This document shows, one piece after another, positions 52,240 through 64,000 of a DNA stretch of 64,000 nt (position 1 is the first letter of the stretch; each line of letters opens with the position of its first letter). Origin of the DNA: Toxonevra muliebris (Eukaryota; Arthropoda; Insecta; Diptera; Pallopteridae); assembly GCA_963691655.1 (NCBI GenBank), contig OY829329.1, positions 80,222,613 through 80,286,612 of the forward strand. Direction: 5' to 3'. Under the pieces are notes generated by a model that was not told where the DNA came from, did not search any database, and was given only the letters and a program-made list of their open reading frames with translations. Both the position numbers and the translations under genes were made by a program.

Positions 52240-53235
52240 AAGGGGCACATTTGACAAAGGTCAATAACTTTGTCATACGTCTATATATATGTATAAAAAT
52301 TAAAATATATGTGTATATCTCGAAATAGCAGTGAAACCTCAGCAGAGATTGACTATTATTTTATTTTTCTGTTCTGACTGTTATTATTATTATTTGCCCT
52401 TATTTATCAAAAATTTCATTTGCAATTTCATAATGATGCAATATGTCTCTAGGCATAATATAGGCATTGTCTGAGTTCAAAATTACAAGTGGGTGTGGCA
52501 CCTCCCATACAAACTTTTTTTTGTATATATCTATAATATATATAACCATTTAGGGAACAGTACTGAAATTTCGCGCAAGGACGTCGATTGACAATGTCAT
52601 AGTACAGGAAAAGCGTGGATGGAATTGGAAAAGGGGTGAAACTCCAAAATTTTGTATGAAAGACTTTAAATGTTGTTTTATTTACCCCATATTTTTCAGA
52701 GGCTGATGTCACCGTTGATGATTATTTCTAATATCTGAAATAGCTCTCTTCACTTTCGCATCGATTTGTCTTTTTAGCTACGTACCATATCTTAAAAACT
52801 GTATAAACAGAAAATATAACAATTAAATTCTAAATACGTAAATCTGCAATATAAGGAACAATTGATATACATATGTCAAATGTGCCCCATTGGAAAAAGT
52901 CAAATGTACCCCAAAAACTCTTAATGATTTGTTTCTTCTTTTTCAATTTATCTTGTTTTATTTTCACAAAACTCACTTTTATTTTGTTACCATTAAAGAG
53001 CAGTGCTAACAATTTTTGTTACTCTTTTTTAAAAATCAGTTACGATTAATTCACAAAACGCTTACATACCAGTTGTCGAAAATTACGTCAGCGTTAGCAA
53101 ATTTACAAAAATACGTTTTAATCCAAAAAGAGTTAAAGTAAAATCTTCAAAGTTCATAACGTTTCTCTGCATTTCAACTTTTTGGCTTTTAGGGCGTGGT
53201 CTTACTGAAAATGGCAAAGTCAAATGTGCCCCGGT
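52240..53235. repeat. Dispersed CAAATGTGCCCC motif cluster
   Basis: GGGGCACATTTGAC at 52241, then TCAAATGTGCCCC near 52876, TCAAATGTACCCC near 52901 and TCAAATGTGCCCCGG near 53220, with AAAAGTGCCCC at about 52206. The first copy is inverted relative to the rest, suggesting the remains of a TIR or internal-repeat element of about 1 kb. No coding frame. Confidence 0.5.
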
Positions 53236-54062
53236 GTCAAAGGTACCCAACTTTACCCTATAACTCACACAACATGAATGGATGCGAAAAGCTCGTCCTT
53301 GGCCCTCCAAGGGCTGTTGTGCCATAATAGAAGTAGTATAGAAAATCAGAAAAAATTTACAGAATTTGTGGCTTTCTCTAATACAATTTCAAAATTTTAC
53401 ACGATCTATCCCAATATACATTATTGTTTGATATCAACTTGAGGTACATTTGAGATCAAATACCTTTCTCAAATCTCTAAAGTTAACCCTTAAATACCTA
53501 CTGGTCAGCGGCTGCCTGTGCCGCCATTTTAAGTTCGCCATTTAAAATAAATATCTGATTTAGCTGACAAAAGATTTCTTATCAATACGTACAAATATGA
53601 ATGGAAAAATGACAACTGTCTTATAGCTACAGTTATTTTTAACTCTGAAAGAACGTTTGCAAAAATTTTGAACCTCCTACGGAAAATAAGGTTTATTTAT
53701 TTTCGAATTTTTGTATAACAAATATATTGCCGGGTTAAAAATTTGTGCCAAACGGTATGGGATAACACTAAATAATTGTTTTTAAAAATTATTGCAGATA
53801 TATTTCAATTTGTTATCCAGATAATCCCCAAAAGTTACTACAGTGGTCAACCACTTAAATCCAAATTATGGCACTTTAAACTAATTTATTTAAAAACTCG
53901 TAGAACAAACATTGTTCGGAATCATAAATAGTACCTCGAACTATATTTTTAATTGAAATCAGACGTACTGTGCGTTTAAGGGTTAGTTTTCAAATGCACC
54001 TCAGTAGTCCAATTACAGTCTTCTCAACTTAAAAGGCACATTTTTGTATGGTGATTTTCTTA

Positions 54063-54712
54063 GGGCGATGTTACACGATAAATGTTTTGCTGTCAAACAA
54101 TGAAATTGTTGTTGTTTTGAAAAATGAACTCTGAGCAAAAGAGAGGATGAACACATTTCACGTCAAATTTTTTAGTGACGAAAAAAACCTGCATCACTTG
54201 GAAAATACTAATATTTTATGAAAAATACTAGACTTTTTACTAACTTATAAGTACATTTTTTTTCTTTGCCACCATTTGCGTTGTTTGGCTTTTGTTTGCT
54301 TGTAAAAATGAGTGCTGTTTAAAAAATTACTTAATTTTTATAAAAACATGGTAATTCAATGGCCAAGTAACAAAGTGGCGGAGTTTATTTTAATAGTTCG
54401 CAAATTTTAAAGATTATTTTTCTGCGTAAAATGCAATGTTTTTTGTATAATTTGTTTCTATTTCCACCAATATTATCTCATATTGTCATTATAATTATTT
54501 TCCATCCAATTCCATTCCAATTGTTTCATTTGCATCCACTCCAAAATACAATTAAATACTTTTTGGTTGGAAAAACATAGTTGCAGGTAAAAGTATTAAC
54601 AAATAACATTCAGCAAAAAACTGATAGTGTAACAGGGCATCAAACAAAACGATGAAAAGAGAGTAAAAACAGAAAACATTGACAGCAAAACATTGACCGT
54701 GTAACATCAGCC
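54063..54712. mobile_element. 650-bp Harbinger-like MITE with TTA duplication
   Basis: The left end GGGCGATGTTACACGATAAA and the right end, whose reverse complement is GGCTGATGTTACACGGTCAA, are both followed by TGTTTTGCTGTCAA, giving terminal repeats of about 35 bp. TTA flanks both sides (54060-54062 and 54713-54715), the 3-bp target typical of PIF/Harbinger. There is no transposase frame. A rearranged relative lies at 3380-3975. Confidence 0.75.
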
Positions 54713-55532
54713 TTAGTTATCAAATTGAAAAATTTGTGATTCTCAACTTGATATCAAAGGAATTTCTCCAACCTGTCAAACCTCACTTTCACTTTTTTGC
54801 TTTAACGCATCCCGCAAATTGAATTATAATTATATACTAAATATACATTATATAAAACTATTTCCGTTTAATTCACTTTCACCTCACTTTTATTTAGAAT
54901 TTTTTTCACTTTCACTCAATTTTTTGTTTATTTTTCACAATTGAATTGAATTAACACAAAATTGTCACAAATCTTTCTCACAAATTAAAATTCTGGGAGA
55001 ATCTGTGAGAAATCAACAGTATTGCCATACGAGTATTCAAGATGATATCAAGCGTTGCAAAAAATGTTTGATTTCAATTGGAGAAAAGTGTTGGATATCC
55101 AATTGAGAATTATAAAATTTCTCAAACATTGAAATTTCTCAACTTGATGTCAAGTTGAAAGCAAACAAGGAGAAAAATGTTTCAACACAAGTTGAGAATT
55201 ACATTAGAAATCAATTTAAGAACTAAGCTTTTCTCTTTTTTAGAAATAATGATAAACAAAGACAACCTGATTGATCTTACTTTCTCTTGCCTAGTTAGCT
55301 CTTTAAGGTTAGCTAGGTTAAAAATTATCCCAACCTTTGCTTAGTTTTTTATGCATGGTTGAAATTACTTATAGTCATATAGTTCAATATTTTATATATA
55401 AATAGTTTCTTATTCAGTTGTCAATGCTACAAAAGAAAAATAAATCTGTGAAACTAGGTTTTTATTTTCTTCAAAATCGTGTGCCTCAAAGAGTTAAAGA
55501 ATAGTAATAGTGTTGGAAACATTGCAAATATA

Positions 55533-55704
55533 AGTGGCAGTTCACACGGGCGCAAATATGAATGCCTGTCTGAAAGAGAGAGGTCGAACAAAAAAAGGTA
55601 GTTAGAAAAGGCCAGGCGAGCTTCTATCTCTTTCTTACCACTTATTTTTTCTACCTCTCTCTTTCAGACCGACGTTCATGCTTGCGCCCGTGTGAACAGC
55701 CACT
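55533..55704. mobile_element. 172-bp member of the CACACGGGCGCAAG MITE family
   Basis: AGTGGCAGTTCACACGGGCG through CCTGTCTGAAAGAGAGAGG on the left is mirrored on the right by CTCTCTCTTTCAGACCGACG and ending GCCCGTGTGAACAGCCACT. The arms are about 55 bp. This is the best-preserved copy for defining the ends (AGTGGC...GCCACT). No target duplication is obvious. Confidence 0.8.
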
Positions 55705-55736
55705 AAAAGAATCAAAATTCATTGACAGTAAATTTG

Positions 55737-55812
55737 CTTACGTGGATCAGTTGGTAAGCGTGTTGTTCCACAGTCATGATGCGCATCTTCAGCCACAGGT
55801 TCGAGCCTGGAA
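55737..55812 (+). repeat. tRNA-like SINE fragment
   Basis: The box-A-like CGTGGATCAGTTGGTAAGCG is followed about 45 bases later by the box-B-like CAGGTTCGAGCCTGG. The acceptor stem does not pair and no sensible anticodon arm forms, so it is a tRNA-derived repeat, not a tRNA gene. It shares the upstream TTGACAGTAA and the box-A region with the copy at 59050-59125. Confidence 0.55.
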
Positions 55813-56749
55813 AAAGGCAACGCAAGAAAAAATAAAATAGTATAAAACGATAAATAAATAGGTAAATATAAAAAAATACTGAGTTATTTTATTTTTGTAC
55901 TTTTGTATAATGAAGTATTTGTTTAAAAACTTTTTAATCTTTAAGTATTGCAATATCTAAAAAAGTAAAATAAAATTAATTAATTACGCGCTTTTTTTAT
56001 TTTTTTAATCCCATGCCTCGCTGTATTTTTTATCTTACGCCCAAAAGCTCACTATTTTAAGTTCAGTCAAGGTCATTGCAACCAGTGCTACAGCCAGAAA
56101 AGCATTTTGAGGGTGATGATAAGAAGAAAAAAGTTATTTCATTTATTCGAATCAAAATAATAGTGTAGCTTGATATGAATAACAAAACAAAAAAATTCGA
56201 GGGGTCAAAATATTTTATATATTCGTATCGAAATAAAAATTCAATATGATTAATACAAAATATACCAGGGCTCGGAATTCTGTTCCCCCTGACTACGGTC
56301 CTCTACTACTTTATTTACATATAAAATAAAAATTAATATACCACATACTTTTGGTTGGAATCTCTATACTTCATAGGGAGTACTTAAGATGCCGTTATGA
56401 TTTTCTTTCCTAGGAACAAGTGATGTTACACGTACAGATGGCGTTGCAGATTTTTATATTAACCGTTAATTTCAAAATTTTCAAATGACCTTGAAGTTTT
56501 CGTGCGCTTTGTTATTTTAGCTTTCAGTGTGAAAAAAGGCTTAGATTTCGATATAGTTTTCGTTGCCTACATTTAGGTAGAAAACAAAATTATTATTTTA
56601 GCCTTTACTATGGAGAAATAATTTTGGCCCGTGTACAGTACGACAGTAATTAGTGAAAAAAATACAGTAATTTGGAAATATTAAGTTTTACCATGCTTTT
56701 CGGTAAAACCATTTTAAATTACAAACAAAAGAATAATTTATATAAACAC

Positions 56750-57350
56750 CATCATGACTGTATTATCTAGTTTAGCTCAAAATTTGTCATTTATTTTTTT
56801 ATAAGACATAAGCTACACTATCCTTTATAGAAGTAGGAAGAATAAGTGTAGTGTATTGTGCAGTTTCACATTTACATTGCTATGTAGACATGCACATTGC
56901 ATGTACAGACAAATATGTATGTCGTTGTTGAAAATAAATCATATTTATACATAAACATTGGTAGTTCTCAGTTTTTAGTAAGAATATGCTGTCCGGAAAC
57001 GGTTCGTCATATCGTATTAATAACGGAAAAGTTTTTAAACTTAAAAGTCCGTAAACTGTACGTCTTGTCGTGCTTTCACTGGAAAAGTCTCCGTTTTGTA
57101 TGTTCCTTTTTATCCGTTTGCTGTACCGTTTCCGGATCCAGAAACGGATTCATTTCTGGATATAAATCCGGCATTGTATCATTTCTGGATACAAATCCGG
57201 AACTTCTGGTACGTTTTGTTTTTTGGGTATACGTTCATTTTGCGTCTAGTTTTTTTATTATATTCTTTGAAAGAAATGTATAGGCAGGTGTTAACTTTGA
57301 TTAATAATATTACCGCTATGATGGTTAGCAACTTTAACCTCCATATTTCT
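56750..57350. repeat. Dispersed repeat shared with beta-GGT-I intron 3
   Basis: GACTGTATTATCTAGTTTAG near 56757 and ACGTTCATTTTGCGTCTAG near 57230, followed by ATTATATTCTTTGAAAGAA, occur in the same order and orientation at 20545-20860. The copy here has an extra roughly 300-bp middle with repeated TTTCTGGATAYAAATCCGG units. Likely an unclassified transposon. Confidence 0.6.
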
Positions 57351-58451
57351 TGAAAGTCCTAAAACTAAAACTTTTTTCTTGAAATTAAATCTCCGGGAAA
57401 ATTTGTTTCTTTTCCATGTATTCCTTTTCACGAGGACTTCATTCGGGAATATTCAGAATAGGGCTGAATGTCTCGCTGGTGCTACTTATGTGGAAACCAA
57501 AAAAAGTATCAATTAATAGTTTTGCTTTCGCAAGATTCGTTCAAATTAGCACAATTAATTTTTTATAGTTTCCCAAAAGATGAAGCAGTGGAGCGAAAGT
57601 TCTTAAACGCTTGTGGCTCGTAAGATGTAAGGCTGTGGTTTCATTGGGAGTATGCTCGGCGAACACCATGAAATTGTTGTTGCACCGAACACAAAGAGAG
57701 AGTCTTCACTCACTCTCACACCGAACACGATATGCTCTTTGTATTGTACACCGAGCAAGTCGAGTATATAGGGTGGCAATGAGTTATTTTACAAAACAGT
57801 ATCATTACATAAAAAATAGTATTAAACAAAACCGCATATAAGAACTTTCATTTCCATATTGCTTGCACTTCGTATACATCGTTGCGCCTCTTAATTAAAT
57901 ACAATAAATCAATACTCAAATTAAATACCTTGCTTACGAAAATAAAAACTTTTACAAAAATTCATAATTTTTTAAAGTGGCCCAAATTTTTATTCTGCAT
58001 CCGTCCCAGAAGTCATTTGACAATTGTTTGTATGTTTTAGTTGTCAAATACTCACATATACTAATACATATAAAACGTGCGCATGCGTACAACTCACATT
58101 TGCACTAGACTTTCTCCTTTTGATTTCGGAATTCAAATATATTACGCAGGTAGGTTACGAGCAATATAGAAGTATTAAATATATGAATTTAATGTATATG
58201 TGCATAAAAAGAATTTTCGTTTAAAAAGCAACATAAACATCGAAAAGGTAACGTACAACAAAAGTAAAAACCATAACCATTTTCAATATCTCTCTCCAAC
58301 TCTCACATCTTCAAAACGGTAATGACGTATGTATATAGCATGTATTTTATTTGTGCAGTGCAATTATTTGCATTGTGGTTCTTTTGTTTTGATTTATTGC
58401 TGTGATAATAATTTTTAATAACAAATTGCATAAAAAAAATTACTTGCATAA

Positions 58452-58520
58452 CTCCCGTGATATAAAAAAACCAAGTAACTACTAGTAGCAAGTTACTTGG
58501 TTCTGTTATATCACGGGAGC
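58452..58520. repeat. Strong 31-bp-arm hairpin
   Basis: ACTCCCGTGATATAAAAAAA plus CCAAGTAACT is followed by a 10-base spacer (ACTAGTAGCA) and then its inverse, AGTTACTTGG...TTATATCACGGGAG. The arms differ at about three positions. It lies in non-coding DNA and is probably a minimal fold-back element. Confidence 0.75.
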
Positions 58521-59049
58521 TCAGCTTCTATCATAAGAAAAAATGTATCCTAAAAGTATACTACAACTTCTTATTCCCACTGAAAGTCAATTTTTTTTAC
58601 TAATTTAGTTCACAAAAGGGACTGTAATTATCGGAGGGGCAGCTGCATTTTGTAACAATGGAAAGAAGAAATTCAAGTCTTTATTATAAAACCAGTTGGA
58701 ACGCGGAAATCACCGGGAATCCTAAGATATAAACTATCAAAGTTAGACTAAATTGTATTTTTAGTTGCTTTAATAAATGGTATATATTCAATTAATTACT
58801 GTTACTATTAAAAATATATATACTAATAACAATCTTAGCAAATGTTTAAAAATCCAGACTGAAAAATGTTTCGTGGAAAATAATTTAGATTTAGGGTATT
58901 TTTAGTCAGTTTTTGTAACGTCAAAGTTACGCATGTTTAAACTGCTTTTAGCAGTGTTGCGTTGTTATTGTCACGAGGTGTACATTATTTATTTTTTTAT
59001 TTATTATTTATTGCTTTATTATATTGAGTTGTCCTATTGATGAAATTTT

Positions 59050-59125
59050 TCCGGCCTCGAACCTGTGTATGAAACTCCGCATTGTGACTGTCGATGAAAG
59101 CGCTTACCAACTGAGCCACCACAAC
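59050..59125 (-). repeat. tRNA-like SINE fragment, minus strand
   Basis: On the minus strand: box-A-like GGTGGCTCAGTTGGTAAGCG, then box-B-like CAGGTTCGAGGCC about 45 bases on. Same layout as the copy at 55737-55812, also preceded by TTGACAGTAA. It does not form a full cloverleaf. Confidence 0.55.
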
Positions 59126-62100
59126 TAAACTTATTTCAAGTGAATTTTGTTTCTTACTGTCAATAGTTTTGACAATGCAAGATGAGTAAGAGATACAAAA
59201 TTGAATGATTCAATCATGTTGTCTTTTTTATCATTATTTCTCAAAACAATCCATATTGAATTCCAAAAATTTTGTTACAGTATTGGAAATGCTTGTTTAG
59301 TGCTCCTTTTGGATTAACTAAATCATTAATCATTTGAGGAGTACTCACTATTTGTGCAACTGAGAGCCCTGTCTTGCAGGGAAAGTATGATATCACATCA
59401 TGTGACGAGTGCAGAAGGGACTCATTTCGTGTTTCTCATTATATCGACGAATTCCAACGGACCTCCTCCCGTCCAATACGACCGAGGAGCGCAACTGCAT
59501 AACGCGCAGACTTTCGTTAAAATCTCTCCATATTCCACGAAAAGAATCATTTTGAACATAGTATATTAATGTTAATTTCGCTCAGCAAATATTAGGACCG
59601 TTCCCGTACTTTACCGCGGAATTTATCCAAAACAACCCAAAAGCTTGCTCGTACACAAAAAACTTGCAAATGAGAGCGGAGATGAGAGAGTAAGTGTCTT
59701 CTTCTTGCACGAAATAGCCCGCACTTTTTCTTCGGGTAAAAATGTTAAAAGTGTCAAACAATCATATGTTTGTGTTTATCAGCTTTTGTGAAAATATATT
59801 GAAAATTTGAAATTTATAAATAATTAAAGAATTTTCCGAAGAAGTTTGGCTTCGCACTAATTTGCACGGCACTTTTTTCCGCTTTTCCGAAAAAACACTG
59901 TACCAAAATATTACGACTTACACTGATAACACAGTGCAACAAAAATTTTATTAGCGACATTTTCCAAAGGTTTTATAGTAATTTGGTCGCTGATCACGAC
60001 TGCATACTCAGTTTTTCTCCTTCACATCTAGCTCTCCCATAATAGGGACCTGAAGTCAAAAAAAATAGGGTCTTCCATGGCTATTAAGAGATTTCTTTAT
60101 TTCAACAGATACGAATTTGATGTCTGTAGCAAAGCTGTTAAGCATAAAGATATAAAAAAAATTTTGTGTATACACTTTTCGTCCACCTCCTACCCTTCCT
60201 CTTGAAAATGGGGTTTTAAACACCCTTTTTCGATAAGTAACCGATAAAAAAAACCGTTGAGAAATTATATTATATTATTATTCTGCCTTTGGAGAAAATG
60301 TTTCTTCTTAAAAATTATGAGTAGTCCTAGAACATTGGAATGGCCTACGAGGTACACATTTCCCAGAAAAGTGCGAAAACCGAATCTTGTTTAAGTGCTT
60401 TAAAATTGTCTTCATTTTCATAGAATTTATTTTCTAGTTATTTATGACCAAAACTTTTCAGTTAATTACGAGTAGACACCAATTTTGAAAAATGTGAAAA
60501 ATTGCACTTTTTTAGCATTCGATTCTAAAAGAGAAATCAAACTTGATGGAACTTTTGGATTGATATCCTAACAACAATTTTTCATTTATGGCTTCGCTAC
60601 AATTTTAGTGAAGAATAAACAACAAATTTTCATTAGTTTACCAAAGGTGGGCGTAAAACTGAGTAATTCAAAATCATCAAATTCTTCTAAAAAGAAAAAA
60701 TTTCATAGGCCATAAAAAAACTAGCGATCCAGAAACGTCAAGCCTTTTGTAGATTTTACTCTACTAGTCGAGTGCTTTCACTGACTTTTCCTAAACTGGA
60801 ATTTCTCACTACCCAAACAATAACTCGAAAATTGTTGCACAGTGTATACAAAATTTTGTGTTTTATTAAATTTACTCCTCTATGTTTTTTCAGATGTAGT
60901 CAGGAAACTTATGTTGCTATCTATTTATATAGATGAACACAAAAGTAGAACAGTTTCTGAAGTCATAAACTGTGTTTTAAAAAATCCATAATTTTTTATT
61001 TTTCAAATCTATGACTTTGGTTTTCTTACGGGACCATTGAACATAAACGAATTAGAAAAAATATTCTTGCATTTTGTTTCTCTTTTATTAGGAGTAATAA
61101 AGAAGATATGAGATTTGAAACAACTTTGACTACAAATTTATAAAAAAATAAAATGTTAGTCATATTTTTGGAACTTTTAAGACCCATGAAGGGTCCAGTA
61201 GACATTATCTAATTTCAAAAATTGTTTTAACCTTTTGTCTATTTGTCGAAATTTTTGGCTATTTATTTTCAAAAACCCTTTTTGTCCATCACGGTATACT
61301 AATAAATTACGCAATATGGGTAAAATGGGCGTGGTTAATAGTTAAAATAGCCATAATTGTATATATTTGTGTCAGATAAGACTAAAAAAATGATTTGCGT
61401 CGATAAAAAAATTTATCAAGTCTAGCTTGTATGAAACGCTCCACTGTGCGATGTTGGCGTAGTAGGCCTATAAGATATTTTCATAAAACATTTCTTATCT
61501 AATAACGAATTTAAAATAAATATACGTAAAAACCAAACAAGCTTCTTTAAATGTTAAGTTTTAGTCGTGATATTCGCGATGCCTTTTTGCACTTTTTGAA
61601 ATAAGAATGTTGATCCCTTCCGCGTCGTTGGTGATAAAAATATTTAAGCATGCATTTAGTGATTCACTAAAAAACTATAGAGAATGCTTCAAAGTTGATA
61701 CGAAGTAAATGGAAAATATTATGGTCTACTATAGAATCTTCTCAATTATCAATTACTTCATTACTTGCTCTTTCAAATATCAAATATTTCGACAAGACAG
61801 ATGCTGTAATCCTTGGAAAAGCTCAAATGAAGTAGGGTACATTGGTAAAGACTTACGAAATACATCAGATACAATTAAACGAAAGTTTCCTCCTCTGCTA
61901 CAAAATGGTAAAATGACTGACTATATGTCAGCTAACTCAAATATAAATGATGATAATACCAATGATTGTATTTTTGAAATTTTGAGATTAGGGACACACT
62001 ACTATTCTCTCAAGGTGAGGTCGTAGACTTGCAGCCGCAATATTGGTCCACTATTATGTCGAATCAAAAAAGTCCATGCAGCATTTGAAACTAGAGGTAA

Positions 62101-64000
62101 TAAGCTTTTATTTGAGCCCATATATGCCCTAAAATACCTTAACCAATTTTTGGCAGAGGAAGGGGGGAGGTCTCCCGTTGACAGAGAATTCCCCATGTAT
62201 ATACATATATTACATTATACATAGATATATACATATGTATGTATACCAAATATATTGAAACATATTTTCTCTGTATCTGTATAATACATACATACATGCC
62301 TGCATATATGTACATATATATGAAACTCTGTATCCCCAAACACCACAACATACATTAGCATAAGCATTGAGTAGTATCGCCAACATTAGCATCTCTGACA
62401 CCACCAACACCAACCATACTAACAGCAACAGTTGACTTAAGTTTTATTTTCTTCGATTTTTGACTTCAATTTAGCTGGTTTGTGTCTTTCTGACTTCTTT
62501 TTTACTTTGGATGATTTGGTTTTTATAGAGCTCTTTTTGTTATGTTTTCGTTTTGGTCACCAACACATTCCATACCATTCCGTTTCAAACCAATTTACTT
62601 CACTCTACTTTTCAATCGCAATCGTCGTTGTCGTCACTGTCGTTTTTGATATTCCAAAAACGACAGCAGAAACAAGTTTTGGTTGGTATTTATACTTTTC
62701 TCATTGTATGTAGTTTATAGCATTTATTTCTGTTGGCTATATTTTGTAAAAGAAATGGAAAGAAGTTATTGTAAATCACGTTTGCGCTTAGTTCTTAACC
62801 AGGTAATTACAAAATTTAAACAATTTGAAAAGTTTTTTCAATATTGCATATGCGTGCTATTAAGTTTATAAACACAAAAAAAGAAAACCAATAATTTCAT
62901 TTGAAATATTCGATTTGTGTTATAAGTTAGAGCGATAATTTTGATGGTTTCTGCATCAAGTATTTTCTTGGCAGCCTTACTAGAATGTGTGCCATATTTA
63001 GTTGAATTCGTAGCAGTTTTTCTTTTTATACCTAGTACCATTTAAAATGATATGCATTAATATAATTTTTTTACACTTTGCATTTGATTTTTTTTAATGT
63101 TATTTGTTCCGTGGAATTGAAAAAACGCTGCGATTTGTTTTCATTTCTTTCTAGCTTACTGTATTGTTTTGTTGTTCTACCGTAAGTAGTTATTAGGGTG
63201 ATGGATTATTCGGCTTTTTTCGAAAAACGGTTTTCGGTTTCATGTAGCAATTGGAAACAATGGCATGGACAATGGCCCACGGAGGACCTAGGCCAAGCTT
63301 TTCGCATCCATTCATGTTGCGTGAGTTATATTTTTACTCTTGGAGGTTTGCATTTGTCAGTCAAGAGGTCGTACCGTGTAGAAAAATTTGTATTTTTGTA
63401 ACCACTATGCTACGACAACCACCGGTTCCTAGTTTTAAAATTGACTAAAAACTGATTAAACCAGATTTGAAAAATATTTACTGATGCAACTTCTTCTTAA
63501 ATTTTAAAATGACAACTTCAATTTATGTAATCTAAAATTAAATATTTCAAAGATCTTAACTATAGGACTAAAGAATCGGATTGTTACATTAATTTATTTT
63601 ATGTACGACAACCCTTATATATATACTGAATTAATCAAACTGAAATAAAGAAACTATTGAAAAATATAATGAACATACATTTTTTTCGCGCTTCTTTGAT
63701 AATTTCATTTTTAGAATTGCTTCTTGCGAACTTTTGTTTCGGCAAAGGTGTCGATAATATTATTGAAATTCGCTAAATTGTTTGCAATTTAATACTCGAT
63801 AGAGAGAATACTCAAATTACTCAAGAGTACTTGAGTCATGCTGTTGCAAATAATTTTTTATTGGTTTTATTTTAGAAAACTAACGTTCGGCCAATTAAAT
63901 TGTAACTGTAATAGTCAGAAACAAAATTAAAACTGTGCAAACTTCTGGAAAGTTGGCAGATAAAGCAGCGTTATCGACTGTCAAGAGATTCGCCTTGTTC

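Larger units (their letters stand above)
51093..64000. other. Gene-poor repeat region
   Basis: No splice-linked conserved protein was found in 12.9 kb. Identified content: MITEs at 51361-51845, 54063-54712 and 55533-55704; tRNA-like SINE pieces at 55737-55812 and 59050-59125; a hairpin at 58452-58520; CAAATGTGCCCC repeats at 52240-53235; the repeat at 56750-57350 shared with the beta-GGT-I intron; and a repeat shared between 53210-53330 and 63265-63400 (CATCCATTCATGTTG region). The stretch 62180-62340 is TATATACAT-rich. At 61709-62196 there are modest frames on both strands that I do not recognise. A lysine-rich minus frame at about 62445-62560 has no clear splice sites. Confidence 0.5.

Noticed and set aside
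56897..57283. 128-residue plus-strand open frame
   Set aside because: It runs through a dispersed repeat also found in the beta-GGT-I intron and resembles no protein.
61709..62196. Possible gene from open frames on both strands
   Set aside because: No splice sites, no recognisable domain; may be transposon debris but cannot be supported as a CDS.
62445..62560. Lysine-rich minus-strand frame (KRKHNKKSSIKTKSSKVKKK) as a C-terminal exon
   Set aside because: No convincing acceptor upstream and no partner exons; low-complexity composition can arise by chance in A-rich DNA.
1..64000. CRISPR arrays, operons or other bacterial systems
   Set aside because: The DNA is clearly eukaryotic with GT-AG introns; repeats are transposon-like, not regularly spaced direct repeats.

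Overview
The window is AT-rich nuclear DNA from an insect, almost certainly a higher fly (Brachycera). Six genes with short GT-AG introns match known Drosophila-type proteins, and the spaces between them are full of decayed transposons. A tephritid-like genome is my best guess, because the proteins are close to Drosophila but the introns and spacers are larger and richer in repeats. The species cannot be fixed from the sequence.

Layout: 1-10.2 kb has no recognisable host gene. It holds a 136-bp MITE with a 9-bp target duplication, an SINE-like piece, a rearranged Harbinger-like MITE, LINE 3' fragments and a mariner fragment. 10.2-11.2 kb (+) carries a small helical protein I do not recognise. 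It converges on mRpL24 (11.3-12.3 kb, -), a mitochondrial large-subunit ribosomal protein. 12.3-17.7 kb is repeats. 17.7-22.7 kb (+) is the beta subunit of protein geranylgeranyltransferase I, converging on jetlag (23.2-24.3 kb, -), an F-box/LRR protein. 24.3-27.5 kb is spacer with a roughly 950-bp TIR element. 27.5-34.5 kb (+) is Marcal1/SMARCAL1, an annealing helicase whose 3.9-kb fourth intron is packed with nested transposons. 34.5-38.2 kb is a LINE relic and a TAAT-rich TIR element. 38.2-48.2 kb (+) is a roughly 2,000-residue CFAP44, an axonemal WD-repeat protein. It converges on KIFBP (49.3-51.1 kb, -), a kinesin-binding protein. 51.1-64 kb has no gene I can support, only MITEs, tRNA-like SINE pieces and other repeats.

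The genes do not form one pathway: mitochondrial translation, protein prenylation, circadian light response, fork repair, axoneme assembly and kinesin regulation are represented. Splice junctions were read by hand. They give continuous frames and sensible totals: mRpL24 248 aa, beta-GGT-I 395 aa, Jet 313 aa, Marcal1 806 aa, KIFBP 586 aa. CFAP44 has one unresolved junction.

I found no convincing new biological system. The best leads are three PIP-box-like motifs and a duplicated acidic motif in Marcal1, an odd 24-nt in-frame interruption in CFAP44, several MITEs with clean TIRs and target duplications, and the unrecognised 257-residue protein.
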